DNA of 64,000 bases from Mesorhizobium sp. M2E.F.Ca.ET.219.01.1.1 (GTDB lineage: Bacteria; Pseudomonadota; Alphaproteobacteria; Rhizobiales; Rhizobiaceae): positions 558,001 through 622,000 of the forward strand of contig NZ_SADT02000002.1 of assembly GCF_004016445.2 (NCBI RefSeq). Direction: 5' to 3'. Both the position numbers and the translations under genes were made by a program. The notes below the pieces were generated by a model. That model saw nothing but the letters and a program-made list of their open reading frames with translations. It ran no database searches and was not told where the DNA came from. How positions within the stretch are numbered: position 1 is the stretch's first letter; the number at the start of each line of letters is the position of its first letter. Below are positions 9,353 to 18,177 of the stretch, in pieces.

Positions 9353-9808
9353 ATGAGCGACGACACGGCGATTCGCCGAAGCCTTTCCGAGGAGATCGGT
9401 TATTGGCTGGAGTCGGCCGCAAGGACGCTCGAGAAGCGCTATGGCAATGGCGTTCCACAGGCCAAGCAAGACATCCTGCTTGCGCACTATCTCTATGGCC
9501 TCACCGCTGTCGTCCATGCCGGCGAGACACCTCACTCCCATCTCGCCGTTATGCGCTCCTATCTCGGCCGTCTTCTTCCGGAAGATCGGGTCGCCCAGGC
9601 GCTCCGGGCCGTGCCGGAAGAGGGAGACTCCTGGCTTGAAAACACGCTCGATCGCGTCGAGGCGATCGGCGAGAAGCAAGGCCATGCGTTGCTGGCCCAA
9701 GGCATCGATATCGTCATTCCATTTCCTAGCAGACACGCATCGGCGGCAGGGTCGGCGGAACCTGCCATGATCGAGCGCGACTCACCAAAGGAGGCACTCT
9801 CGCAATGA
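9353..9808 (+). CDS. Conserved helical hypothetical protein, first gene of adhesin cluster
   Basis: 151 residues from MSDDTAIRRSLSEEIGYW, with GAGGGG just before the ATG; an earlier in-frame ATG lacks such a site. There is no signal peptide or membrane segment. The middle is alpha-helical (IGYWLESAARTLEKRYG, then ILLAHYLYGLTAVVHAGE), the C-terminus is Ser/Ala-rich. I do not recognise the family. The stop overlaps the start of the adhesin gene by four bases (ATGA), so the two are co-translated; a cytoplasmic helper or regulator of adhesin production is a guess from that coupling only. Confidence 0.7.
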   Translation: MSDDTAIRRSLSEEIGYWLESAARTLEKRYGNGVPQAKQDILLAHYLYGLTAVVHAGETPHSHLAVMRSYLGRLLPEDRVAQALRAVPEEGDSWLENTLDRVEAIGEKQGHALLAQGIDIVIPFPSRHASAAGSAEPAMIERDSPKEALSQ

Positions 9809-12800
9809 ATCTCGGGCAAGCACGAATCATCCGGCATGGATCGGCCGGCTTCGCTGAAAGCTGGATCTCGGGCGCCGCCGACAGCCGTTCGCTTCGGCGC
9901 CGCCTGATGGCGATGCTCCGCAAGGCGCATCGCGTGCTCGGCATGCGGCGCAGGGGCATGGGGCTCGGGACATTGGGTGCCGGCGGAACCTTGGCGGTGG
10001 TGCTGGCGGCAATCGGCGTCGTCGCCCTCCCGCAGAGCGCCAGCGCCGCGGACTACGCCGCGGGCGGTGGAACCGCGACGGCGGGCTCCGGGGTGGCGAT
10101 CGGCGGGGGCAGCCAGGCGACTGGCTCGGGCAGTCCCGTGGCCATCGGAACGAGCGCCAACGCATCCGTGACCACCGGAGCCGGCTCTCCGATCGCCATC
10201 GGCATCGGTGCCACTGCAAGCGGAGCCGCCGGCGTGATGACTCCAGGTGGCTTTACGGCCTTTGAAGCGATTGCGATAGGCAATGGCGCGAACGCAACGG
10301 GGCAGGTCAGTACGGCGACAGGCAGCCGAGCTCGAGCGACGGGGAACTTCAGCACGGCGACTGGCTCGTTCGCCACTGCGACGGCTGACCGCGCCACGGC
10401 GATGGGTATCCAGGCCAATGCGGGAGCTGTGAGCGCCATAGCGATAGGTGACCAGTCCGCTGCAACCGGGCTGCGCGGCATCGCGATTGGAGAGCAGGCG
10501 GCGGCGTCCGGGTTGGATTCCCTTGCTCAGGGTAGCCGCACGATTGCAAGCGCCCAGAATGCCGTCGCGCTCGGCTTCCAGGCGAACGCGACCGCGATAA
10601 ACTCCGTCTATCTTGGCGCGCGCACCGTCCCGACATCGGGCGCTCTCGCGGAGAGCGCCATCGCCATTGGCACGGATGTCACGGCATCGGTAGCCGACGC
10701 CACCGCGATAGGACGCCAAAGCGTGGCGTCGGCCCAGTTTGCCACCGCGATCGGGACGAGTTCCACCGCGAGCGGGATAAGCTCGGCAGCATTCGGCCCC
10801 AATGCCAATGCGTCGGCCAACTTCGCGCTGGCCTTGGGCAATGCGTCCGTATCGAGCGGAGTAGGTTCGGTCGCGGCTGGCTCGGGATCCCAGGCCACGG
10901 GCGTGTCAGCCACTGCGCTCGGCAACAACGCCGCGGCGACCGCCGCGAACGCAACCGCGCTGGGGCTGGGCGCCACTGCGAACGGTGTAGACGGCACGGC
11001 AATCGGCAAGCAAGCCAATGCGAGCGCGCAAGACGCCATCGCCATGGGCACGACCTCAAAGGCGAGTGGCACCGCCAGCACGGCGGTTGGTAACGTCGCC
11101 GTTGCCAGCGGCGCCAACGCCTCCTCATTCGGATCCGGAGCGAATGCGGCAGGAGACAATTCTCTCGCTGCCGGCGTCAGCGCCAGCGCTGGAGGAAGCG
11201 CCAGCACCGCTCTCGGCATCGGGACCGTAGCCAGCGCCGACAATTCCACTGCCGTCGGACGCGAAGCCCGCGCCACCGGACTCAACAGCACCGCGCTCGG
11301 CCGCGGTGCCCAAAGCACCGCCCAGAACTCCATCTCTCTCGGCGCAGGCACGAGGGCGACCGGGATAGGTGCCGTCTATGTCGGCTCGAGCACCTTTGCA
11401 ACGAGCGCCAGTGGAGACAACGCCATTGGCATCGGCACGGACGTGACGTCATCCGCGGGCGACGCCCTCGCAATGGGACGCGAGAGCCAGGCGACGGCAA
11501 CCAACGCCATTGCGGTCGGTCTGCAGTCCGCTGCGCTCTCCGCCGACTCCATCGCCATGGGCACGGGCGCGACCGCCGATGGCGGCAAGGCCGTTGCCAT
11601 CGGCGCCGGCAACACAGCCTATGGTGACGGCGCGGTCGCCATCGGCGATCCGAGCTATGCCAGCGGCACCGGCGCCTTCACCGGCGGCGCCAACAACATC
11701 GCCAACAGCGACGGCACGGCCACCGCCACCGCCGCCAATATGGCCAACGGTGCCGTCGCCATCGGCAACGGCAACAAGGCGATCGGGCAGGGCTCGGTCG
11801 CGCTCGGCAACGGCTCCACCGCCGGCGCCGCTGGCTTCGTCGGCAATGTCGCGCTGGGCAATGGCGCCACCGCGGCGGCTAGCTCCGGCGACGTGGCGCT
11901 GGGTTCCGGTTCGGTGACCACGGCGGCGGTCGGCACGGCCAGCGCCGTAGTCAACGGCACGACCTATGCCTTCCAGGGCACCACGCCGACCTCGACGGTC
12001 AGCATCGGCGCGCCCGGCGCGGAACGCACGCTCACCAATCTCGCGGCGGGGCGCATCAGCGGGTCTTCGACCGATGCGGTCAATGGTTCTCAGCTCTTCG
12101 CGACCAATCAGGCCGTAGACAGCCTCGCCAGTACGGTCACCAACATCAACACCGGCGGCGGCATCAAATATTTCCATGCCAATTCGACGCTGCCGGATTC
12201 CCAGGCGCTCGGGACGGATTCCGTCGCGATCGGCCCGAATGCCGTGGCCAACAACGCCGGCGACGTGGCAATTGGTCTGAATTCGGTGTCCGGCACCACG
12301 ACCGCGGTCGGCGGCACGACGATCGGCGGCGTCGCCTACACCTTCGCCGGTACCACGCCGGCCGGTGCCTTCTCGGTCGGCACAGTCGGGGCCGAGCGTC
12401 AGATCCAGAACGTCGCGGCCGGACAGTTGAGCGGCTTGTCGACCGACGCGGTCAACGGCTCGCAGCTCTTCGCCACCAACCAGCAGGTGACGAAGAACAC
12501 GACCGATATCGCTGCCAACACCGCCGACATCACCAACCTCGGCAACACCATCAACAACATAAACACCGGCGGCGGCATCAAGTATTTCCACGCCAATTCG
12601 ACGCTGGCCGATTCCCAGGCACTGGGGACGGATTCCGTTGCGGTCGGCCCGAATGCCGTCGCCAACAATGCCGGCGACGTGGCGATCGGCCTGAATTCGG
12701 TGTCCGGCACCACGACCGCAGTTGGCGGCACGACGATCGGCGGCGTCGCCTACACCTTCGCCGGCGGGACGCCGGCGGGCGCCTTCTCGGTCGGCTCGGT

Positions 12801-14463
12801 CGGCGCGGAGCGGCAGATACAGAACGTCGCGGCCGGACAACTGAGCAATGGCTCGACCGATGCCGTGAACGGCTCGCAGCTCTTTGCCACCAACCAACAG
12901 GTGACGCAGAACACCACCGACATCGCCGCCAACACAGCCGACATCACCACGCTCGGCAACGCGATCACCAACATCGCCGGCGACACCTCGACGGCCTATA
13001 CCGACGCCAATGGCGACGGCATCCGCTATGTCCGCACCAACGACACGACGCTTCCGGTCACCGACGCCTTCGCGCAAGGGGTCGGCTCCTCGGCGCTCGG
13101 CTACCAGGCGACGGCCTCTGCCGCCAATTCGCTGGCGCTCGGCCGCGGCACCACGGTCTCCATCACCGACGGCGTGGCGCTCGGCTCCGGCTCGGTTTCC
13201 GATCGCGCGGTGGCGCCGGCATCGGGATCGATCCTCTCCGGCACCGGCCTCATCCCCTACAACACCGCGGACATGAGCCTGCTCGGCGCCGTCTCGGTGG
13301 GCACCTCGACCTCTTACCGCCAGATCATCAACGTGGCCGATGGCACGCAGGACCAGGACGCCGTCACGCTTCGCCAGTTGAAGGGGGCCCTGAGTTCCTT
13401 CGCGGTGACCGGCACCATGTACTTCCACGCCAATTCGACGGCCTCGGACTCGCTTGCCGTCGGCGCCGAATCGGTTGCGGTCGGTCCGCGCACGACCGTC
13501 AATGGCGACAACGGCATCGGCATGGGCAACGGCGCCATCGTCCAGCAGACCGCGCCTGGCGGCATCGCCATCGGCCAGACGGCGACCGTCAACCAGGCCG
13601 ACAGCATCGCGCTTGGCACCAACTCGACCGCCAACGGCGCCCAGTCGATGGCGCTCGGCGCCGGCGCCACCGCCAACGAGCCGGGCAGTGTCGCGCTCGG
13701 CGCCGGCTCGAAGACGGCGGCCGCGGTCGCCACCACGGGCACCACGATCAACGGCGTCGCCTACACCTTTGCCGGAACCAACCCCACGAGCACGGTGAGC
13801 GTCGGCGACGTCGGCAAGGAGCGCACCGTCACCAATGTGGCGGCGGGTCGTATCAGCGCCACCTCGACTGACGCCATCAACGGCAGCCAGCTTTACGCGA
13901 CCAATCAGGCTGTCGAAGCCGTGCAGGGAAGCGTCGGCAACCTCACCGAGTTCTCTGTCCAGTATGACAAGAACCCGGACGGCACCAAGTCCAACTCGCT
14001 GACGCTCGTCGGCGGCGACGTGAATGCGCCTGTCGTCATCCACAATGTCGGCGCGGGCACCGCCGACACCGATGCGGTCAACGTGCAGCAACTCAATCTT
14101 GGGCTGGCGACGACGCTCGACAACTCGAAGACCTACACCAACCAGGTGGCGGCCACGACGCTGCAGCAGGCCAATGCCTATACCGACTCCAAGCTCAGCC
14201 AGCTCAACATGGATATGGGCGAGGCTCGCGGCGAAGCGCGCCAGGCGGCCGCGATCGGCCTGGCGGCCGCATCGCTGCGCTATGACGACCGCCCGGGCAA
14301 GCTGAGCGTGGCGGCGGGCGGCGGCTATTGGCGCGGCGAGGGGGCTGTCGCCTTCGGCGCCGGCTACACCAGCGAGGACGGACGCGCCCGGGCCAACGTG
14401 TCCGGCACGACGGCCGGCGGGCACTGGGGTGTCGGCGCGGGTGTCAGCTTTACCCTGAACTGA
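9805..14463 (+). CDS. YadA-like trimeric autotransporter adhesin
   Basis: 1552 residues. An extended signal region (hydrophobic LGAGGTLAVVLAAIGVVALP, cleavage probably after ASA near residue 81) is preceded by about 50 basic residues. The passenger up to about residue 700 is a YadA/Hep_Hag head made of 14-residue repeats of the type A-x-A-(I/L/M)-G-x-x-(S/A)-x-A-x-G. Stalk and neck modules with TDAVNGSQLFATNQ follow at several places, with KYFHANST insertions. The last 80 residues form the four-strand membrane anchor (AAAIGLAAASLRYDDRPGKL to GVGAGVSFTLN). Homotrimeric surface adhesins of this class bind host or abiotic surfaces. A 414-base tandem duplication lies inside. The final residue is Asn, not the usual aromatic. 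Confidence 0.95.
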   Translation: MNLGQARIIRHGSAGFAESWISGAADSRSLRRRLMAMLRKAHRVLGMRRRGMGLGTLGAGGTLAVVLAAIGVVALPQSASAADYAAGGGTATAGSGVAIGGGSQATGSGSPVAIGTSANASVTTGAGSPIAIGIGATASGAAGVMTPGGFTAFEAIAIGNGANATGQVSTATGSRARATGNFSTATGSFATATADRATAMGIQANAGAVSAIAIGDQSAATGLRGIAIGEQAAASGLDSLAQGSRTIASAQNAVALGFQANATAINSVYLGARTVPTSGALAESAIAIGTDVTASVADATAIGRQSVASAQFATAIGTSSTASGISSAAFGPNANASANFALALGNASVSSGVGSVAAGSGSQATGVSATALGNNAAATAANATALGLGATANGVDGTAIGKQANASAQDAIAMGTTSKASGTASTAVGNVAVASGANASSFGSGANAAGDNSLAAGVSASAGGSASTALGIGTVASADNSTAVGREARATGLNSTALGRGAQSTAQNSISLGAGTRATGIGAVYVGSSTFATSASGDNAIGIGTDVTSSAGDALAMGRESQATATNAIAVGLQSAALSADSIAMGTGATADGGKAVAIGAGNTAYGDGAVAIGDPSYASGTGAFTGGANNIANSDGTATATAANMANGAVAIGNGNKAIGQGSVALGNGSTAGAAGFVGNVALGNGATAAASSGDVALGSGSVTTAAVGTASAVVNGTTYAFQGTTPTSTVSIGAPGAERTLTNLAAGRISGSSTDAVNGSQLFATNQAVDSLASTVTNINTGGGIKYFHANSTLPDSQALGTDSVAIGPNAVANNAGDVAIGLNSVSGTTTAVGGTTIGGVAYTFAGTTPAGAFSVGTVGAERQIQNVAAGQLSGLSTDAVNGSQLFATNQQVTKNTTDIAANTADITNLGNTINNINTGGGIKYFHANSTLADSQALGTDSVAVGPNAVANNAGDVAIGLNSVSGTTTAVGGTTIGGVAYTFAGGTPAGAFSVGSVGAERQIQNVAAGQLSNGSTDAVNGSQLFATNQQVTQNTTDIAANTADITTLGNAITNIAGDTSTAYTDANGDGIRYVRTNDTTLPVTDAFAQGVGSSALGYQATASAANSLALGRGTTVSITDGVALGSGSVSDRAVAPASGSILSGTGLIPYNTADMSLLGAVSVGTSTSYRQIINVADGTQDQDAVTLRQLKGALSSFAVTGTMYFHANSTASDSLAVGAESVAVGPRTTVNGDNGIGMGNGAIVQQTAPGGIAIGQTATVNQADSIALGTNSTANGAQSMALGAGATANEPGSVALGAGSKTAAAVATTGTTINGVAYTFAGTNPTSTVSVGDVGKERTVTNVAAGRISATSTDAINGSQLYATNQAVEAVQGSVGNLTEFSVQYDKNPDGTKSNSLTLVGGDVNAPVVIHNVGAGTADTDAVNVQQLNLGLATTLDNSKTYTNQVAATTLQQANAYTDSKLSQLNMDMGEARGEARQAAAIGLAAASLRYDDRPGKLSVAAGGGYWRGEGAVAFGAGYTSEDGRARANVSGTTAGGHWGVGAGVSFTLN
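12151..12978 (+). repeat. 414-bp in-frame tandem duplication inside the adhesin gene
   Basis: Two adjacent units of 414 bases (12151-12564 and 12565-12978), 138 codons each, encode nearly identical modules running from TGGGIKYFHANSTL through GDVAIGLNSVSGTTTAVGG to the DAVNGSQLFATNQQV neck and a short coiled coil (KNTTDIAANTADIT). Differences at the DNA level are mostly synonymous. Such blocks are prone to recombination and would change stalk length in whole modules. Confidence 0.9.
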
Positions 14464-14471
14464 GTTTATTT

Positions 14472-15047
14472 ATGGTCAGGCAAGCCGGCTCTGCTGTCGC
14501 AATCTGCATGACTTGCATGCTCCTGTCCGGCCCGCGCGCGGCCGGGCAGGAGGCGGCCCCGCCTGCCTATCGGATAAAACCTTCGGACGTTGCAGTACCA
14601 GCGGGCGTAAAACTCGGCGACTACCAACGGACCACGCGCCCGTTCGAGAACTGGACGCTGATCTGCGACGAGAACCTGCAGGCCAGGAAGAAGGTTTGCA
14701 ACATCAGCCAGTCCTTCATCGACCAGGGCCAGGCCCTGGTCTTCAGCTGGTCGCTGGCGGCCGACGAGAAAGGCAAACCCTTCATGATCTTGCGGACCCC
14801 CAGCCAGGCTGGTGCGGGAAGCAAACTCTCGCTCAAGCTGGCCGGCCGCAAGCAGTCCGTCGACGTTCAACTGCAGGGCTGCGATGCGTCGGTTTGCGTC
14901 GGCTATGTGCCGGTAGGCCCGGTCCTTCGCGACCAGATCGGCAAGGAGACCACCGTCCAGGTTTCCTATTCCCTACCGTCGGGAGCGACCGTCAGCCTCG
15001 ATGCTCCTTTCAAGGGGCTCAAGACCGCGCTGTCGACCATCAAATAG
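14472..15047 (+). CDS. Invasion-associated locus B (IalB) family secreted protein
   Basis: 191 residues from MVRQAGSAVAICMTCMLLS, a signal peptide ending near GQEAAP. The mature part shows the IalB family features: RPFENWTLICDENLQARKKVCNISQ at the front, a central beta-rich region, and the paired cysteines in QGCDASVCVGYVPVG, so two disulfides are likely. IalB was named in Bartonella for a role in red-cell entry; in plant symbionts the family is widespread and its job is not settled. The gene starts eight bases after the adhesin stop and is surely co-transcribed. Confidence 0.88.
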   Translation: MVRQAGSAVAICMTCMLLSGPRAAGQEAAPPAYRIKPSDVAVPAGVKLGDYQRTTRPFENWTLICDENLQARKKVCNISQSFIDQGQALVFSWSLAADEKGKPFMILRTPSQAGAGSKLSLKLAGRKQSVDVQLQGCDASVCVGYVPVGPVLRDQIGKETTVQVSYSLPSGATVSLDAPFKGLKTALSTIK

Positions 15048-15060
15048 AGAGATCAGCGAT

Positions 15061-15786
15061 ATGACCCGCCAATCCATCGAGGACAGAATCCTAAACCGCC
15101 CCCAGCCCGCTCCGCTGCCGGAACCGCCTGCAAGCCCGCCGCCGGCGCGCTCATCGGCCTGGCGGCTGGTGCGAAACACCGCGCTGCTCGGCGCCTTCGC
15201 CGTCCTGGTCGCGGCGGCGGTCGTCTCGTCGCTCCGCTTCTTTCCGGCGCTGGGCGAATTCGTCGCGGGCACCGCCTCGGCGCAATCGCAGGCGCCTGCC
15301 GCTGCCAAGCCGACCGACGTCAAGCCCGTCGCGGAAGATGCTTCGGGCGTCAGAACTCCCTTCCAGACGCATGCGAGCCAGGCAGGCGTCCACACCTGCG
15401 CCAACCTCTTTGCCGCGCTCGGGCAGGCGCTGACCGCGGGATCGACCTATGCGATCCAGACACAGTGGGACAACACCTCGCCCGATACCCATGCCGTGCA
15501 GGCCGTCGCCGGGATGAGCTACGATCTGCCGGACTACAAGACGCAAGCCGCCGGCGTCGTCATTGCTTCGCCCGTCGGCCAAAGCTGCGAGGGGAGCCTG
15601 GTGCGGGTGGCGCCTTTCCAGAAGTCCTGCCAGGAGGTCGCGCAGACCCTGCCGAAAGGCAGCGTTCCGGCAGACAATCTGTCGAACACCAGCCTTTTCA
15701 ACCTGGCCAACAATGGCGGCCAGGCCCTGCTGGTCCCCACCGGCAACACCTGCATCGTCGTCTCGGTCGCGCGCATGGGCGGATAG
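15061..15786 (+). CDS. Membrane-anchored periplasmic protein of unknown function
   Basis: 241 residues. A proline-rich cytoplasmic tail (PQPAPLPEPPASPPPAR) is followed by one transmembrane helix (NTALLGAFAVLVAAAVVSSL, about residues 38-57) and a periplasmic domain of about 180 residues. Four cysteines (HTCANLF, QSCEGSL, KSCQEVA, NTCIVV) suggest two disulfide bonds. I do not recognise the domain. The gene follows the IalB-like gene by 13 bases and probably belongs to the same transcript, suggesting a role at the envelope alongside the adhesin. Confidence 0.8.
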   Translation: MTRQSIEDRILNRPQPAPLPEPPASPPPARSSAWRLVRNTALLGAFAVLVAAAVVSSLRFFPALGEFVAGTASAQSQAPAAAKPTDVKPVAEDASGVRTPFQTHASQAGVHTCANLFAALGQALTAGSTYAIQTQWDNTSPDTHAVQAVAGMSYDLPDYKTQAAGVVIASPVGQSCEGSLVRVAPFQKSCQEVAQTLPKGSVPADNLSNTSLFNLANNGGQALLVPTGNTCIVVSVARMGG

Positions 15787-15837
15787 CGGCCGGGCACGGT
15801 TATCGATTCCTCACAGCTGCAATCGGGAGCTACGAAA

Positions 15838-16311
15838 ATGCTGATCGACCGTCGCCTCTCACTCCCGCTGCTGGCGGCACTGGCCGGGCTTACCATCGCA
15901 GCCCACGCCGCTGACCTGGTGGCGCCGCCGCCGGCTGAGACAGGTGAGGAAAAAGGCATCTGGGGCGCGATCGCCTATTCGCCGGATGACGGCCGTCACG
16001 GCTTCTTCTGGGGTGCCGACAAGCGCCAGGAGGCAGAAGACATAGCGCTCAAATATTGCGAGAACGCGGACGGCAAGGGCTGCAGGGTGGTCGAAGTTTT
16101 CCGCAACCATCGCCACTGGGACGATGATGACGGCACCGGCTTTCCCTACGAGCATTGCGCCGCTCTGTCGGTCGGCAAGAGCCGTGGCGCGGCCACCCCG
16201 TTCTGGGGCGTGGCATCGGCCACGACCCGCAAGGATGCGCAGGACAAGGCCACGGCGCAATGCGGCGGCGAAGGGAAGGAGTGCAAGATCCGCGAGTGGG
16301 TCTGCACCTGA
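15838..16311 (+). CDS. DUF4189 domain secreted protein
   Basis: 157 residues with a signal peptide (LPLLAALAGLTIAAHAA). The mature part matches the DUF4189 pattern: WGAIAYSPDDGRHGFFWGADKRQEAEDIALKYC, then CRVVEVFRN, a central aromatic cysteine segment (EHCAALSVGKS), and a second repeat-like half FWGVASATTRKDAQDKATAQC ending KIREWVCT. The two halves each carry the W-G...A...A...C layout, as in secreted DUF4189 proteins, whose function is unknown. It is the last gene of the adhesin cluster, 51 bases after its neighbour. Confidence 0.85.
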   Translation: MLIDRRLSLPLLAALAGLTIAAHAADLVAPPPAETGEEKGIWGAIAYSPDDGRHGFFWGADKRQEAEDIALKYCENADGKGCRVVEVFRNHRHWDDDDGTGFPYEHCAALSVGKSRGAATPFWGVASATTRKDAQDKATAQCGGEGKECKIREWVCT

Positions 16312-16362
16312 CTTCGCTGCGGAATTCGAGCGGCCGCGGCGGTCAGCCGGCCTTGGCGCGGT

Positions 16363-16986
16363 TCACAGCGGAATGAGCGGTGCAACCTCGCGGTCGGAAG
16401 GCCGCTCGCTGGCCGCTAGGCCTGCGAGCACGCCGGCGCGATCGGCCGCGTTGCGGTTCTGGCTCATCTTGCGCTTGCCTTCCAGCCGCGTGATCGGCAT
16501 GCGCAGGCCGACAATGCCCTTCAACTGCGACTGGATGAAATCCGCCGGCGCGTCCGACACGGCCCAGGGTGCGCTGCGCTCGCCCTCGTGCAAATTGGTC
16601 AGACGGGTCACGACCTCAAGCAGCCTGTCGGCGTCCTCGAAGAATTCGATCGGCCCATGGGCGTGGGCGGCGATATAGTTCCAGGTCGGCACCACCTTCC
16701 CGGTCTCCTGCTTGGTCTGATACCAGGCCGGCGTCACATAGGCGTCCGGTCCCATGAAGATCGCCAGGCCGTCGCCCAGCGCAGGAACGCGCCATTGCGG
16801 ATTTGCCTTCGCGACATGGCCGTAGATGACGCCATGCTCGCCTTCGCTGTCATCGAGGAAAAGCGGCAGCGGCGTAGCCAGCGGTCCTTCCGCCGTGGCG
16901 GTGACTAGCGTCGCCAGCCGCGCGGCGCGGATTGTTGCGCTCAGGCTCTCATGATCGTCATCGCGGAAGGCGGGCGGTGTGTACAT
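16363..16986 (-). CDS. paiB: PaiB-type FMN-binding negative transcriptional regulator
   Basis: 207 residues, full length for the family. It opens MYTPPAFRDDDHESLSATIR and has TPLPLFLDD, GHVAKANPQWR and the segment MGPDAYVTPAWYQTK, which are PaiB hallmarks, followed by VPTWNYIAAHAHG and, near the end, the GLRMPITRLEGKRKMSQN signature. PaiB proteins have a split-barrel flavin-binding fold; in Bacillus PaiB represses sporulation and protease genes, elsewhere the function is unclear. A good ribosome binding site (AAGGAG) lies nine bases before the ATG. It converges on the adhesin cluster and is separated by 50 bases. Confidence 0.93.
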   Translation of the reverse strand: MYTPPAFRDDDHESLSATIRAARLATLVTATAEGPLATPLPLFLDDSEGEHGVIYGHVAKANPQWRVPALGDGLAIFMGPDAYVTPAWYQTKQETGKVVPTWNYIAAHAHGPIEFFEDADRLLEVVTRLTNLHEGERSAPWAVSDAPADFIQSQLKGIVGLRMPITRLEGKRKMSQNRNAADRAGVLAGLAASERPSDREVAPLIPL

Positions 16987-17177
16987 GGCAAAACTCCTTG
17001 CGGCATAAAATGCCTGAAGTCCGGCCTGCTTAGAACATCCGGTTTTGACGTTTTTGTGTGGTCCAGCCGGAAGTCGTGATGCGCCGATGCCAGTGGCCCG
17101 GCGCCGCGGATCCCGCCAGGGTGTCCGGCCGCGATGCCGGCCATCATCTGGGCTGGCACCGCTGACGGATCGTCAGT

Positions 17178-18005
17178 TCAGAAAATCTCGTTGGTGAGCC
17201 GCTTCACCGGGCCAAGCAGGATCGAGCCCGTCGGCACGCCGTTGTCGATCGGGATCGCCTGGCGATCCGGCATGTCCTCTTCCGGCGCCCCGACATTGGC
17301 CGTCACGACGACCGGGGTCTTGGTGGGCACGCGGTCGTAGAGGTCGATGATGTCCTGGTTGATCAGGCGCACGCAGCCCGACGAAACCGACTTGCCGATC
17401 GACCACCATTCGGGTGAACCGTGCAGGCGGTAGAGCGTGTCCTGACTGCCCTGGAAGAGATAGAGCGCACGCGCGCCGAGCGGGTTCTTCAGGCCACCGG
17501 GCATGCCGCCATTCTTGGCGCTGTATTGTGTCAGCTCCGGCTGGCGCGCGACCATCTCGTCCGGCGGCGTCCATTTCGGCCACTTCTGCTTCCACTGCAC
17601 GACCGCGTCGCCCGACCATTCGAAACCGGCGCGGCCGAGACCGACGCCGTAGCGGATCGCCTGGCCGCCCTCGCGCACCAGATAGAGGAAGTGGTTGGTG
17701 GTATCGACGACGATGGTGCCGGGGCGCTGCCCGGTCGGATCGGGAACGATCTGGCGCAGGAATCTGTGATCGATCTTGTGCACCGGGATGGCCGGCAGGT
17801 CGAAGCCATTGTCCGACATCGCGCCATACATCGTCTCATAGTCGCCAAGCGGCGGCTCGACAGGAGCCTGAGGCGGCGGCGTTTGGATGGGTGCTGGGCC
17901 TTGATCGCTGGTCGTGGTGCAGGCGGACACGGCAACCGAAGCAGCGCCAAGGGCTGTGAAATTGAGGAAGCCACGGCGGCTGATGCGGAGGGAAGCGTCT
18001 GACAT
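17178..18005 (-). CDS. L,D-transpeptidase (YkuD domain), TAT lipoprotein
   Basis: 275 residues. The N-terminus combines a twin-arginine motif (SRRGFLNF) with a lipobox ending VSAC, so the protein is probably exported folded and lipid-anchored. The YkuD catalytic motif is HGSPEWWSIGKSVSSGCVRL (His near 194, Cys near 211), with the preceding KNPLGARALYLF. These enzymes make 3-3 cross-links in peptidoglycan or attach outer-membrane proteins to it, which in Rhizobiales is an important growth and envelope function. About 190 bases without a gene separate it from the PaiB-like gene downstream. Confidence 0.94.
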   Translation of the reverse strand: MSDASLRISRRGFLNFTALGAASVAVSACTTTSDQGPAPIQTPPPQAPVEPPLGDYETMYGAMSDNGFDLPAIPVHKIDHRFLRQIVPDPTGQRPGTIVVDTTNHFLYLVREGGQAIRYGVGLGRAGFEWSGDAVVQWKQKWPKWTPPDEMVARQPELTQYSAKNGGMPGGLKNPLGARALYLFQGSQDTLYRLHGSPEWWSIGKSVSSGCVRLINQDIIDLYDRVPTKTPVVVTANVGAPEEDMPDRQAIPIDNGVPTGSILLGPVKRLTNEIF

Positions 18006-18151
18006 GGTTGCCTTTTCTGGGTCTTAACTTGCAAGAAAGCATGAATGCGAAGGCTATTGGCTGGCGGCATCCATAACAATCGGGCGTGATAGGCGGTTCC
18101 AATTCTGGCCTGAGGGTGGACAGAAAAAGGCGAAGCTGTGACCACGTCACG

Positions 18152-18173
18152 GCTGTTGCGCTGCAGCAACAGC
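18152..18173 (-). terminator. Small hairpin just after the haloacid dehalogenase stop
   Basis: GCTGTTGC and GCAACAGC form a perfect 8-bp stem around a six-base loop, five bases beyond the dehalogenase stop codon. There is no run of T, so factor-independent termination is doubtful; it may simply stabilise the transcript end. Confidence 0.35.
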
Positions 18174-18177
18174 GATG

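Noticed and set aside
10080..14000. Regular short repeats that could be mistaken for a CRISPR array
   Set aside because: They are in frame, degenerate, and encode YadA head and neck repeats; there are no constant repeats with unique spacers.
11449..14424. A 991-residue open frame on the strand opposite the adhesin gene
   Set aside because: It mirrors the low-complexity repeats of the adhesin; composition is Gly/Arg/Ala/Asp-rich without any domain. The adhesin reading is certain.
16941..17159. A 72-residue minus-strand frame upstream of the PaiB-like gene
   Set aside because: It overlaps the PaiB start region in another frame, has no ribosome binding site and no recognisable pattern.
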